From Acinetobacter kookii (GTDB taxonomy: Bacteria > Pseudomonadota > Gammaproteobacteria > Pseudomonadales > Moraxellaceae), in assembly GCF_900096895.1 (NCBI RefSeq), contig NZ_FMYO01000012.1, positions 1-64,000 on the forward strand: a DNA stretch of 64,000 nucleotides, read 5' to 3'. Numbering within the stretch: position 1 is the first letter of the stretch; each line of letters opens with the position of its first letter. The notes beneath the pieces are model-generated. The model saw nothing but the letters and a program-made list of their open reading frames with translations, searched no databases and was not told where the DNA came from. The translations under genes and the position numbers were made by a program. This document shows positions 43,458-52,467 of this stretch, piece after piece.

Positions 43458-44402
43458 ATGCCTTATTTCTTGCGCTTTACGCAATTTATTCAGAAAACCT
43501 TTGCCCTGTGGGTCGTACTATTTGCCGGTATTGCTTTAATTTTCCCTGAAGCCTTTGTCTGGCTGAAAGCCTATATCGCCTGGATGCTGGGAATCATCAT
43601 GTTCGGTATGGGCATGACCATGACAGTCGATGATTTTAAAGGGGTGGTGCACAGTCCTAAAGCCGTGGTGATCGGGGTGGCTGCCCAATTTATTGTCATG
43701 CCGGGACTGGCCTATGGCTTATGTCAACTGTTTCAGTTGCCCCCTGAAATTGCCATAGGTGTGATTCTGGTGGGCTGTTGCCCGGGCGGGACAGCCTCCA
43801 ATGTGATTACCTATATGGCCAAAGGGAATACGGCTTTGTCTGTGGCCTGTACTTCGGTTTCGACTCTTTTGGCGCCTGTATTGACCCCGGCCATTTTTTA
43901 TCTTCTGGCCAGCCAGTGGATTGAGATGAATGCCCTGTCGATGCTGGGTTCGATTCTTCAGGTGGTGTTGTTTCCAATCATCCTGGGTTTAATTGTTCGG
44001 GCTGTCCTGAAGTCAAAAGTGGACTCTTATATTCAGGTGATGCCCTTAATTTCAGTGGTGGCGATTGTGGCCATTGTGGCGGCAATTATTGCAGGCAGTA
44101 AGACCCAAATTTTGCAATCCGGCTTATTGATTCTAGGGGTAGTGGCCTTGCACAATGGTTTGGGTTATTTACTGGGTTTTTGGGCAAGCCGCCTGTTTAA
44201 ACTGCCTTATGCAGACTGTAAAGCCGTTGCGGTAGAAGTCGGCATGCAAAACTCGGGTCTGGGCGTGGCCTTGGCTGCGGTACATTTTGCAGCCTCACCG
44301 ATTACGGCGGTACCAAGTGCCATCTTTAGTTTATGGCATAACATTTCGGGTCCTGCATTAGCCAGTTATTGGGCAAGCAGGACAGATAAAATAGAAGAAT
44401 GA
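43458..44402 (+). CDS. Bile acid:sodium symporter (BASS) family transporter
   Basis: A 314-residue protein with about ten membrane segments. Typical SBF-family sequence: GIIMFGMGMTMTVDDF, VGCCPGGTASNVITYMAKGN (substrate and sodium crossover region) and VEVGMQNSGLGVALAAVHF (second crossover). Bacterial homologues carry pantoate, ketoacids or other organic anions rather than bile acids; the substrate here is not defined. It follows pncA by 87 bases and may share its transcript. Confidence 0.88.
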   Translation: MPYFLRFTQFIQKTFALWVVLFAGIALIFPEAFVWLKAYIAWMLGIIMFGMGMTMTVDDFKGVVHSPKAVVIGVAAQFIVMPGLAYGLCQLFQLPPEIAIGVILVGCCPGGTASNVITYMAKGNTALSVACTSVSTLLAPVLTPAIFYLLASQWIEMNALSMLGSILQVVLFPIILGLIVRAVLKSKVDSYIQVMPLISVVAIVAIVAAIIAGSKTQILQSGLLILGVVALHNGLGYLLGFWASRLFKLPYADCKAVAVEVGMQNSGLGVALAAVHFAASPITAVPSAIFSLWHNISGPALASYWASRTDKIEE

Positions 44403-44452
44403 TCAGGAGATTTCTGCTGGGCACAGTGGTACTTCAGCATAGAATCAGAAAT

Positions 44453-44487
44453 AAAAAAAGCCGAGTCCATGAACTCGGCTTTTTTTA
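44453..44487. terminator. Bidirectional terminator between convergent genes
   Basis: AAAAAAAGCCGAGTTC-type stem: AAAAAAAGCCGAGT/ACTCGGCTTTTTTT with loop CCATGA. Confidence 0.92.
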
Positions 44488-44499
44488 TTGAGTTATTTT

Positions 44500-45771
44500 T
44501 TAAGATGCTTTGGATTGCTTGGCTTTTAAAATTTCAGTTCTAAAGGTTTGTGCCAATTCGGCCACTTCGCTATCCATACCGTTCATCATAAAGGCATGAC
44601 GGGTCAGCACATTGGTGGGATTCGGCAGGCTGACCAGCTGGTAACGGTCTGAAATGGCTTTCAGTAATTCATTCGGCAAATGAATGGCACTTTCTTTGGC
44701 TGCCAATTGTTGTACCAAACGTTCTGCCGCCTGGACAGGGCTGAGGTGCATAGCCTCAACATGGCTGGAAATGGCACTGCGGGTTTGCAACACGAAACGC
44801 TTTTCTTCACGATAACGTTTGTACAGCACATCCGACAAGAGCTGGAACACGGTACTGATCATCACCAGACATTGCACCGCATTGGGGGTTTCTACCGACA
44901 TGCTAATGGTGGCGCCATGTTCATCAAATTTATGGATGGTGGCGATATCCGAACTGTTTAACTTGTAGTGCTGAACACAGAGCTCAGCGGCTTTGTTCAG
45001 AAAAATCTGGCATAAATTGAAATAGGGAACAGAAACGGTTTTATTGACCGAATCCATCAGCTGTTTTGGATCATAAAACTGGATATTCAAGGCAATGCAA
45101 TTGTCATCCAGAACGACCGGTTTCGATTCTTTGACTTTAGCTTTGGTCTGGGCATTGTTCTGTGCCTGGGCAATCGCAACGGCGGCATTGTGCTGTTCCT
45201 GTTCCAAAGCCTGGGTCAGGGTTTGAATTTCATGTTTGAGGCGTGATTCATTGTTAATACGCGCCAGATATTCGGTACGGCTTGGACGGGCAATGGCACG
45301 ATAGGCCAGCCATAACAAGCCATGAATCAGCAGCGATAGTAAAATCGCCAGCCATTGGGTACGTAAAATTTCCCCAATACTGGGCTGAATCAGGGTAATT
45401 TCAATGCTGCCGACTTTCTTTTCATTTTGCAGGGCTTCACGAACAAACACTTCGCCTTGACGTGTCTTGGTTAATCCACCTGTTGCCAGTACCTGATTAT
45501 TCGCATCCAAAATACGGATAGAGGCCACACTCGGGTTGGTGGCATAACGGTCGGCCAATAATGCCAATGACACCGTATTGGCCGGTTCCAGCTCGGACAG
45601 GCTGTCCGTGACCAGTTGCGAGGTCATCAGCTGTCCCTGACTGGCGCGGTTAGCATTCAGCTGATGCGTTGTCGCAAGTACCAGTAAAAAGGTGTGTAAA
45701 GCAAAACTTACAATCAGTAGGCTAGCAAATAGCCCTTGTCTAGGCGCATTCAACGTAAACTTCCAAGGCAT
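44500..45771 (-). CDS. Membrane protein of the YtjB/Smp (AhpA-like) type, divergent from serB
   Basis: A 423-residue inner-membrane protein: first membrane segment at about 14-34, a periplasmic domain to about 137 (LSLALLADRYATNP-like NTVSLALLADRYATNPSVAS), second segment at about 138-158, a Gln/Ala coiled-coil stretch (about 175-215), then a cytoplasmic domain. In Enterobacteria the gene next to and divergent from serB is ytjB (smp), a two-segment membrane protein of unknown function of the same topology; this looks like its longer counterpart. Identity is inferred from topology and synteny. Confidence 0.72.
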   Translation of the reverse strand: MPWKFTLNAPRQGLFASLLIVSFALHTFLLVLATTHQLNANRASQGQLMTSQLVTDSLSELEPANTVSLALLADRYATNPSVASIRILDANNQVLATGGLTKTRQGEVFVREALQNEKKVGSIEITLIQPSIGEILRTQWLAILLSLLIHGLLWLAYRAIARPSRTEYLARINNESRLKHEIQTLTQALEQEQHNAAVAIAQAQNNAQTKAKVKESKPVVLDDNCIALNIQFYDPKQLMDSVNKTVSVPYFNLCQIFLNKAAELCVQHYKLNSSDIATIHKFDEHGATISMSVETPNAVQCLVMISTVFQLLSDVLYKRYREEKRFVLQTRSAISSHVEAMHLSPVQAAERLVQQLAAKESAIHLPNELLKAISDRYQLVSLPNPTNVLTRHAFMMNGMDSEVAELAQTFRTEILKAKQSKAS

Positions 45772-45830
45772 TTATGTTCAAATTCGATTATGATTCTAAC
45801 AATAGTTGTAGCTCAGATCCGAGTCAATTC

Positions 45831-47051
45831 ATGCGAGAAATCATTCTTATATCATTTTTGGGACCCGACCAGCCTAATCAATTTACACGATTAATGCAGG
45901 TATTGTCCGTACATTCTTTACAAATTTTGGACGTTGGACAAGCCGTCATCCATAACCAACTGACTTTAGGTATTGTTGTTTCGTCAGATGACCAAACTGC
46001 TACAGCATTAGCCATGAAGGAGATCCTGATTCTAGCACATGATATTGGCTTAACAGTGCGCTTTAAGCCAATCACTGCATCAGAATATGATCAATGGGTG
46101 AGTGAAGGGGGGCAGACCCGGTATATCGTGACTGCACTGGCACCTGAATTGACCGCTTCACATTTGCAGGCGGTGACCCAGATTGTCTCCAGTCAGGGCT
46201 TTAATATTGAAACTGTGACCCGTTTGTCGGGCCGTCCGGAACTCAATGGTGCAGTTGAAGGGCCAAAACGCTCTTGCGTACAATTTGGCCTCAAAGGACA
46301 AATGCTGGATGCGACTGCCATGCGTGCAGCCTGCTTGCGTTTATCGGCTGAACTGAGTGTCGATGTCGCGGTTCAGGAAGATAATGCTTACCGCCGTAAC
46401 CGCCGTCTGGTCTGTTTCGACATGGACTCTACCTTAATTGAACAGGAAGTCATTGATGAGCTGGCCATTGAAGCCGGTGTCGGTGAGCAAGTGGCTGAAA
46501 TCACTGAACGTGCCATGCAAGGCGAACTGGACTTCCAGCAAAGTTTCCGTGCCCGCGTGGCCTTGCTCAAAGGCATGGATGCGTCTGTTTTACCCAAAAT
46601 TGCCGAGCGTCTCACCGTGACCGAAGGGGCAGAGCGCCTGATTTCGACCTTGAAAGCGTTGGGGTATAGAACGGCAATTCTTTCCGGTGGTTTCCAGTAT
46701 TTTGCCGAATATCTGCAAGAAAAACTGGGGATTGATGAAGTACATGCCAATATTCTGGATGTCAAAGATGGTGTGGTCACCGGTGAAGTCAAAGGTCATA
46801 TTGTGGATGGCGCTCGCAAAGCCTTGTTGCTGCGTGAATTGGCGGACAAGATGGACATTTCGCTGGAACAGGCCATTGCCGTCGGTGATGGGGCCAATGA
46901 CTTGCCAATGCTGTCGATTGCCGGTTTAGGGGTGGCTTTCCGTGCCAAGCCTCTAGTACGCCAGAATGCCAATCAGGCGATTTCAAGTGTGGGCCTGGAT
47001 GGGGTGTTATATCTTTTAGGTGTGCATGATAAAGACCTGAGCCGTGCTTAA
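45831..47051 (+). CDS. serB: Phosphoserine phosphatase
   Basis: A 406-residue enzyme for the last step of serine synthesis. Tandem ACT-like domains (about 1-180) precede the HAD domain with FDMDSTLIEQEVIDE (nucleophile Asp197, Asp199), LSGGFQYF and VGDGANDLPML. Long ACT-containing SerB is usual in Acinetobacter, Pseudomonas and mycobacteria and suggests serine feedback. Start at MREIIL; an open 19-codon extension reaches to within two bases of the divergent gene and is unlikely. Confidence 0.95.
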   Translation: MREIILISFLGPDQPNQFTRLMQVLSVHSLQILDVGQAVIHNQLTLGIVVSSDDQTATALAMKEILILAHDIGLTVRFKPITASEYDQWVSEGGQTRYIVTALAPELTASHLQAVTQIVSSQGFNIETVTRLSGRPELNGAVEGPKRSCVQFGLKGQMLDATAMRAACLRLSAELSVDVAVQEDNAYRRNRRLVCFDMDSTLIEQEVIDELAIEAGVGEQVAEITERAMQGELDFQQSFRARVALLKGMDASVLPKIAERLTVTEGAERLISTLKALGYRTAILSGGFQYFAEYLQEKLGIDEVHANILDVKDGVVTGEVKGHIVDGARKALLLRELADKMDISLEQAIAVGDGANDLPMLSIAGLGVAFRAKPLVRQNANQAISSVGLDGVLYLLGVHDKDLSRA

Positions 47052-47082
47052 GGATTAGGTCTAACTGTAGATGTTCATTGAC

Positions 47083-47113
47083 AAAACGCGACATTGATGT
47101 CGCGTTTTTTTGT
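47083..47113 (+). terminator. Terminator of serB
   Basis: AAAACGCGACAT/ATGTCGCGTTTTTTT with loop TG(A), followed by T residues. Confidence 0.9.
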
Positions 47114-47474
47114 GATAAAAAGAGTCAAATTACGATGAGCGGTTGACTTAAATGGCTGATAAAAACCACAATCTCTCCATTCGTAAAAAATATTTTTTTA
47201 ATGTTTTTACTGCGTTGTTTTTTTGTAATGACACGGCAAGTCTGAGCCCATCGCACTTCCAGAAAAAGTTAAAAATAAAAAAATGTAATGACAAAATAAT
47301 ATTGCGACAAGGTGTGTCGCTTGCTGAAAATACAAGACTTTTTTTCTCAAAAAAACTCCGCATAATGCTTGCATAGAGATTGATATCAATATATTTCATC
47401 ATTTATTCACGGTATCGGGGATTTGATTTAGACCCATATAAAAGTGTCAAAATCCTATTAGGACGGAGGTTTTT
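47114..47474. other. AT-rich intergenic region with palindrome and short repeats
   Basis: A 74-codon plus-strand frame at 47152 has low-complexity sequence and no ribosome-binding site, so it is not called. Noted: TGTAATGACA twice (about 47224 and 47284), hairpin GCGACA/TGTCGC (47304-47320), and a perfect 12-bp palindrome ATTGATATCAAT at 47379-47390, about 85 bases before the next gene, which could be an operator. Confidence 0.45.
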
Positions 47475-47810
47475 ATGGTTACAGCGAATTTAGCAACCAT
47501 CATAGGCTTAAGCTTGATTGCCGCTGCTTTGATAGCTGTTTTCTTCTCGCCTTATCGTCGTTTGTTAAGCTTTATGTTTGCAGGTATGCTGTTTTGGGGA
47601 TTGATTGAAGCCATTCGCCTCAGTACTCAAGTGGTGTTTGATTTACCTATGGGATACAGTTATCTGACTGCCTTAATGTCAGTCATGGCAATTTTAACCC
47701 TGCTGTTAATCCGCGAAGATCGTCGTGCAGAACGCGCTTTAGCCAAACGTCGCTATATTGAACATACCCCAGTCTATGACGATGAGCAGCAACATTATTC
47801 AAGCCGTTAA
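47475..47810 (+). CDS. Small hypothetical membrane protein
   Basis: A 111-residue protein with three predicted membrane helices (about 4-24, 30-48 and 62-80) and a highly charged C-terminal tail (REDRRAERALAKRRYIEHTP). GGAGG precedes the ATG. I recognise no family. It is followed by its own terminator; the next gene, an SCP2-domain protein, is separate. Confidence 0.8.
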   Translation: MVTANLATIIGLSLIAAALIAVFFSPYRRLLSFMFAGMLFWGLIEAIRLSTQVVFDLPMGYSYLTALMSVMAILTLLLIREDRRAERALAKRRYIEHTPVYDDEQQHYSSR

Positions 47811-47839
47811 TTCGAAAGACTTATAAATCAAAGAATTCA

Positions 47840-47868
47840 AAAGATGTGCTCCGGCACATCTTTTTTTA
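47840..47868 (+). terminator. Terminator of the small membrane protein gene
   Basis: AAGATGTGC/GCACATCTT with loop TCCG, followed by T residues. Confidence 0.9.
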
Positions 47869-47962
47869 TTGATTATTGTTATACAAAGCCTTACTTCAAA
47901 AAACCCAAGTTATGGTAGGATAACTCGTCAATTTTCCAACAATTACAATAGGCTTAAATGTC

Positions 47963-48442
47963 ATGAAACTATCTTCGATTCCTGTCGTAAAATTACCGCT
48001 GGTCGATGTAAGCACGGATCCGCTTGATTTGTTAGTTGCGGGCTTAGCCTTGCGTATGAAGCAATTGGCGCGTACCAGTCCAAAATTTATTGAGCTGGTT
48101 CATGAACGTCAATTCCGTATTCAAATTGGTACCGACTTGGGTGTTGCACGTCAAATTATTGTAAACAATGGGCAAATTGACACAGTAGCAGGCGATGCAG
48201 AAAAAGCGGACTTCATTTTGCAGTTTGCAGACAGTGAACAGGGCGTAAAAACTTTAATGAAAGGTGATCCAAGTGCTTTCATGACTGGCATGCAAAATGG
48301 GACCATTAAGATGGAAGGCGATTTTGGCCTTTTGGTCTGGTTTAATAAAGTTGCCAAACTCATTCCGCCAAAATTACCTAAACCGGTCCAAGAAAAAGTC
48401 AAACTGGTACGTTCATTTATTCGTGAAAAAACAGGCAGATAG
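47963..48442 (+). CDS. SCP2 sterol-binding domain protein
   Basis: A 159-residue protein whose core (about 45-135) is an SCP2 fold: FRIQIGTDLGVARQIIVNNG, then DFILQFADSEQGVKTLMKGD and GTIKMEGDFGLLVWF. Such small proteins bind acyl or isoprenoid lipids; UbiT of ubiquinone synthesis is a related family, but I cannot assign that role here. The C terminus is basic (KLVRSFIREKTGR). Single gene. Confidence 0.85.
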   Translation: MKLSSIPVVKLPLVDVSTDPLDLLVAGLALRMKQLARTSPKFIELVHERQFRIQIGTDLGVARQIIVNNGQIDTVAGDAEKADFILQFADSEQGVKTLMKGDPSAFMTGMQNGTIKMEGDFGLLVWFNKVAKLIPPKLPKPVQEKVKLVRSFIREKTGR

Positions 48443-48465
48443 TTTTTAAATAAATACGCTAAAAA

Positions 48466-48493
48466 TAAAAAGCCCTCAATCGAGGGCTTTTTT
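48466..48493. terminator. Bidirectional terminator between SCP2 gene and dtd
   Basis: AAAAAGCCCTC/GAGGGCTTTTT with loop AATC. Confidence 0.92.
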
Positions 48494-48513
48494 GTGATAA
48501 CAATATTATCGCG

Positions 48514-48954
48514 TTATTCAACTTCCAGATTAAACGTCACTGGCCCATCATTGACCAAATGCACTTTCATGTCGGCGGCAAAAATACCGGTTTGCACATG
48601 CTCAAATTGGGATTGTGCATATTCTACTAATTGTTCATAAAGCGCTTTGGCTTCACTCGGTGGCATGGCTGGACCAAAGTCAGGACGTAAACCTTTTTGG
48701 GTTTGTGCCATCAAGGTAAATTGTGAAACCAGCAAGATTCCTCCACCGGCTTGGCTGACATTCCAGCCCATTTTGCCCTGTTCATCATCGAAAAAACGGT
48801 ATTTTAATATCTTATCAATCAGCTTTTTACCTTTGTCCAGATTGTCTTCTTTGCCTAGACCCAGAAAAACCAGAATGCCTTTTTCAATTTGCCCGGTGGT
48901 TTCACCATCCACCACAACCTTTGCTTCCAGGACCCGTTGCAATAATGCACGCAT
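48514..48954 (-). CDS. dtd: D-aminoacyl-tRNA deacylase
   Basis: A 146-residue dimeric enzyme that removes D-amino acids (and glycine mischarged on tRNA-Ala) from tRNA. N terminus MRALLQRVLEAKVVVDGE, the SQFTL motif (about 77-81) and the Gly-cisPro motif in LVNDGPVTFNLEVE at the C terminus are present. Length is typical. Stand-alone and convergent with the SCP2 gene. Confidence 0.96.
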   Translation of the reverse strand: MRALLQRVLEAKVVVDGETTGQIEKGILVFLGLGKEDNLDKGKKLIDKILKYRFFDDEQGKMGWNVSQAGGGILLVSQFTLMAQTQKGLRPDFGPAMPPSEAKALYEQLVEYAQSQFEHVQTGIFAADMKVHLVNDGPVTFNLEVE

Positions 48955-49312
48955 AACTTAACCAATTTAAATCTTCAATTTATCTCCAGCATTGTAGCAA
49001 ACAGGCAGAAATTTAAGCTTTAAAATACACATAATATCTCCACTGGATTATCAGGTTTGGTTAAAGATATTTTGCGCTATCTTTGCATGAATAAATTCAA
49101 GCAGGATTTCACGAAACTGGATATGAGTAAGTAAATGTGAGAGTCGTGACCCAAGGCACCTTATAGGAAATGAAATACGGCTCTATTGCTGAATAACAGT
49201 GAGGTTTAGCCCTTACGCTATGGGCTTGACGGGTACAGCTGTACGCAAAACTAGCAATATCAAGATAAAAAGTGTGTTTTAATGCAGTCAGCACAGCGAA
49301 ATTTCATTAGAT
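48955..49312 (+). other. Leader region of pncB with palindrome and overlapping short frames
   Basis: TTGACG (49226-49231) is followed by a perfect 12-bp palindrome GTACAGCTGTAC (49233-49244), suggesting a promoter with an operator. A 20-codon frame at 49220-49282 ends in TAATG, opening a second short frame (49282-49341) that runs over the pncB start. pncB has no clear Shine-Dalgarno, so translation might depend on these frames. All of this is inference. Confidence 0.4.
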
Positions 49313-50518
49313 ATGGCTCCAATCATTCAATCTTTGCTTGATACCGACTTGTATAAATTCACCATGCTACAGGTGGTACTGCATAAATTTCCTCAAACGC
49401 ACAGTGTTTATCATTTCCGTTGCCGTAATTTAGAGGATACCGTTTATCCGCTGACGGATATTCTGGACGATTTGAATCAGCAACTCGACTCTTTATGCCA
49501 GCTTAAGTTTAAAGAAGATGAGCTGCTCTATCTCCGCAGTTTACGTTTTATCAAAAGTGACTTCGTCGATTATCTGGAACTGTTCCAGCTGAAACGCCGT
49601 TTTATTAAGGCCAGCATTGATGAGCAAGGCCGTCTGGACATCTGGATTGAGGGCCCGATGGTTCAGGCCATGATGTTTGAGATTTTTGTCCTGGCCATTG
49701 TCAATGAACTGTATTTCATGCGTATTCGCAGTGATGACGTTTTGGCAGAAGGTGAACGTCGCTTGCAGGCCAAAGTCGAACTGTTAAAGCATTATGAAAA
49801 AGAACAGAAGCCTCATGATCCGCCTTTCTTGGTGTCGGATTTTGGTACGCGTCGTCGTTATAGCTTTGCATGGCAAAAACATGTGATTGAAGTATTTAAC
49901 CATGCTTCACCGGATATTTTCCGTGGTACCAGCAATGTGTTGATTGCCAAGGAATTGGGCATTACGCCGATTGGAACAATGGCGCATGAGTTTTTACAGG
50001 CCTTTCAGGCTCTGGATGTGCGTTTGCGTGATTTTCAGAAAGCGGCACTGGAAACCTGGGTACAGGAATATCGTGGCGATTTAGGGATTGCCCTGACGGA
50101 TGTGGTGGGGATGGATGCATTCCTGCGTGACTTCGATTTGTATTTTGCCAAACTGTTTGACGGTCTGCGGCATGACAGTGGCGATCCCTATGCATGGGGT
50201 GACAAAGCCTATGCCCACTATAAGAAATTAAAAATTGACAGCAAAACCAAGATGCTGACCTTTAGTGATGGTCTGAATCTGGAAAAAGCCTGGGACTTGC
50301 ATCAATACTTTAAAGACCGTTTTCAGGTCAGCTTTGGGATTGGCACTAATTTAACCAATGACTTGGGACAAGCGCCTCTCAATATTGTGTTAAAACTGGT
50401 GGAATGCAATGGTCAATCGGTGGCAAAAATTTCCGACAGCCCAGGAAAAACCATGACCGATAACGATACCTTTCTGGCCTATTTACGTCAGGTATTTAAT
50501 CTTACCGAAACGGAATAA
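49313..50518 (+). CDS. pncB: Nicotinate phosphoribosyltransferase
   Basis: A 401-residue enzyme making nicotinate mononucleotide from nicotinate, PRPP and ATP (Preiss-Handler salvage). Family markers: [17 protein letters not shown] at the N terminus, [32 protein letters not shown] with HEF, and [14 protein letters not shown]. It acts after PncA. The ATG gives the usual N terminus, though without a visible ribosome-binding site. The sulfurtransferase gene follows after about 110 bases. Confidence 0.96.
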   Translation: MAPIIQSLLDTDLYKFTMLQVVLHKFPQTHSVYHFRCRNLEDTVYPLTDILDDLNQQLDSLCQLKFKEDELLYLRSLRFIKSDFVDYLELFQLKRRFIKASIDEQGRLDIWIEGPMVQAMMFEIFVLAIVNELYFMRIRSDDVLAEGERRLQAKVELLKHYEKEQKPHDPPFLVSDFGTRRRYSFAWQKHVIEVFNHASPDIFRGTSNVLIAKELGITPIGTMAHEFLQAFQALDVRLRDFQKAALETWVQEYRGDLGIALTDVVGMDAFLRDFDLYFAKLFDGLRHDSGDPYAWGDKAYAHYKKLKIDSKTKMLTFSDGLNLEKAWDLHQYFKDRFQVSFGIGTNLTNDLGQAPLNIVLKLVECNGQSVAKISDSPGKTMTDNDTFLAYLRQVFNLTETE

Positions 50519-50630
50519 TCATGATGGCTATAGCTGATTTTCTGCTAAATGAATGTAAAAAATCAGCATAATAGTGAAAATGACTTATGCTAAGATCGGC
50601 AATGTTGATCTAAATAAAACATGAAAAAGT

Positions 50631-51479
50631 ATGACTGTATCTGCACTTAATTTTGGTCTGCTGATAGAAGCAGAAGAGCTGGTTCCATTTTTAGGCAATG
50701 AAAAATTACGCATTGTCGATTTAAGCCGTCGTTCTGTTTATGATCAATTGCATATTCCGCATGCCATTCATGTGCAGCCGAAACAGCTGGTACACCAAGA
50801 AGAGCAAGCATCAGGTTTATTGCCCGATGTAGAGGGTTTAAAAGCCCTGATCGAATACCTGAACATTTCGCCTGAACATCATGTGGTGGCTTATGATGAT
50901 GAAGGGGGTGCCTGGGCAGGGCGCCTGATCTGGAACCTGCATTGTCTGGGTTTTGAAAATACCAGCCTGTTGAATGGAGGCATTCATGCCTGGCTGGCCG
51001 CCGGTTTGCCTACTTCTTCAGACGTGGAAAAATTAGTTCCCGTAGGGTCTCTAGTGGACATTAACCAGAGCAATATTGAAAAGTACCGTATTGAATATGC
51101 AGAGCTGTTAGAAAAAGTCCAGAACCATGACATTCAATTGTGGGATTGCCGTACCGAAGATGAATATACCGGTCTTCGACTCGCAGCGCGACGCGGCGGT
51201 CACATTCCAGATGCGCGACATTTTGAATGGAGCACTGCCCTAAATCGTGAAAATCATTTAAAATTGCATCCCCTAGAACGCACTCAGCAGCGCTTGGAAC
51301 AACTGGGTTTCAATTTAAATGAACCTGTGGTGGTGTATTGTCAGTCACATCACCGTTCGGGTCTGGCCTATATTCTGGGTCGATTACTCGGTTGGAAGAT
51401 ACAGGCTTATGATGGTGCGTGGAGTGAATGGGGCAACCGCCTCGACAGTCCGATTATTACCGGAGAGTTACCGTCTTGA
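50631..51479 (+). CDS. Sulfurtransferase with two rhodanese domains
   Basis: A 282-residue cytosolic protein of the thiosulfate/3-mercaptopyruvate sulfurtransferase class. The N-terminal rhodanese domain (about 15-130) lacks a catalytic Cys ([14 protein letters not shown] is in its place); the C-terminal domain (about 150-275) has the active loop [13 protein letters not shown] with the catalytic Cys. The loop CQSHHRS is not the CGSGVT-type of mercaptopyruvate enzymes, so the donor is uncertain. Its stop overlaps the psd start codon, so the two are one translationally coupled unit. Confidence 0.88.
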   Translation: MTVSALNFGLLIEAEELVPFLGNEKLRIVDLSRRSVYDQLHIPHAIHVQPKQLVHQEEQASGLLPDVEGLKALIEYLNISPEHHVVAYDDEGGAWAGRLIWNLHCLGFENTSLLNGGIHAWLAAGLPTSSDVEKLVPVGSLVDINQSNIEKYRIEYAELLEKVQNHDIQLWDCRTEDEYTGLRLAARRGGHIPDARHFEWSTALNRENHLKLHPLERTQQRLEQLGFNLNEPVVVYCQSHHRSGLAYILGRLLGWKIQAYDGAWSEWGNRLDSPIITGELPS

Positions 51480-52327
51480 GTTTCACATCACGTTTAAAAA
51501 AACAATTATTTATTCAAGCTCAACGTGTTGTGCCCCAACACCAGTTATCACGTGTCGTGGGTAAACTCGCAGCGAGCGAAAACCCAATCATCAAAAATAC
51601 CGTGATTCAGGCTTTCAAAGCCCAGTATGGGATTGATATGTCGATTGCTGAACAAAGCAATGCATTGAAATTCAAATCATTTAACGAATTTTTTACCCGC
51701 TCTTTAAAAGAGGGTGTGCGTCAAATCGATACGGATCCGCACAGTATTGTGTCACCTGCAGATGGTGCCATTTCACAATTGGGTAAAATTGAAGAAGGCG
51801 ATATTTTTCAGGCCAAGGGTCAAAGCTTTTCGGTGGAAAAACTGATTGCCGATCCGCAATTGGCTGAACCCTTCAAAAATGGTCATTTCGCGACAGTGTA
51901 TTTATCACCTAAAGATTATCACCGTGTGCATATGCCTTTTGCCGGAACTTTGACTGAAACCTTGTATGTGCCAGGTGAATTGTTCTCGGTCAATCAAACC
52001 ACGGCAGAAAATATTCCAGGCCTGTTTGCGCGTAATGAACGTATGGTCTGTCTGTTTGATACTGAACTGGGGCGTATGGCGGTGGTTCTAGTCGGTGCCA
52101 TGATTGTTGCAGGCATTGAAACCGTGGCAACGGGTAAGGTAAAACCGAGTGGACATCTGGAACTCAACCAGCACAACCTGTTTCTTGAAAAAGGCGCAGA
52201 GCTGGGCCGTTTCTATTTGGGTTCAACCGCTGTGGTGCTATTTGAAAAAGATAAAATGCAATGGGACCCGATGTTTAAAGCCAATTCCGTTGTAGTGATG
52301 GGCGAAGCTTTGGGGCATACGGTTTAA
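51476..52327 (+). CDS. psd: Phosphatidylserine decarboxylase proenzyme (TTG start)
   Basis: A 283-residue inner-membrane-associated enzyme making phosphatidylethanolamine. [22 protein letters not shown] and the self-cleavage motif LGS (248-250, in [10 protein letters not shown]) that yields the pyruvoyl prosthetic group are present. The start is TTG at 51476, overlapping the preceding TGA (TTGA) with GGAGAG about ten bases upstream; there is no suitable ATG, and this gives the N terminus SFTSRLKK expected for Acinetobacter Psd. Confidence 0.94.
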   Translation: MSFTSRLKKQLFIQAQRVVPQHQLSRVVGKLAASENPIIKNTVIQAFKAQYGIDMSIAEQSNALKFKSFNEFFTRSLKEGVRQIDTDPHSIVSPADGAISQLGKIEEGDIFQAKGQSFSVEKLIADPQLAEPFKNGHFATVYLSPKDYHRVHMPFAGTLTETLYVPGELFSVNQTTAENIPGLFARNERMVCLFDTELGRMAVVLVGAMIVAGIETVATGKVKPSGHLELNQHNLFLEKGAELGRFYLGSTAVVLFEKDKMQWDPMFKANSVVVMGEALGHTV

Positions 52328-52329
52328 TA

Positions 52330-52422
52330 ATATTCCTTCTCCCTATGGGAGGAGGTTAGGTGGAGGGGCTTTTAAGTATTACCTCTCCCTAACCCTCTCC
52401 TAGCAAGGAGAGGGAATTTAAG
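52330..52422. repeat. Imperfect inverted repeat, REP-like intergenic element
   Basis: A GGGAGGAGGTTAGGTGGAGG arm (about 52346-52365) faces a CCTCTCCCTAACCCTCTCC arm (about 52382-52400), and a second short hairpin CCCTCTCCTAGCAAGGAGAGGG follows at about 52392-52413. This purine/pyrimidine-skewed element is of the dispersed intergenic type seen in many bacteria. It lies between psd and its terminator. Confidence 0.7.
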
Positions 52423-52425
52423 CCA

Positions 52426-52457
52426 TAAAAAAGCGCCTCAATAGAGGCGCTTTTTTA
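52426..52457. terminator. Bidirectional terminator between psd and the SPOR gene
   Basis: AAAAAAGCGCCTC/GAGGCGCTTTTTT with loop AATA. Confidence 0.92.
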
Positions 52458-52467
52458 TATCTGGGGT

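Noticed and set aside
47152..47376. A 74-codon plus-strand frame upstream of the small membrane protein gene
   Set aside because: Lys/Phe/Asn-rich translation of AT-rich DNA, no ribosome-binding site, no recognisable domain.
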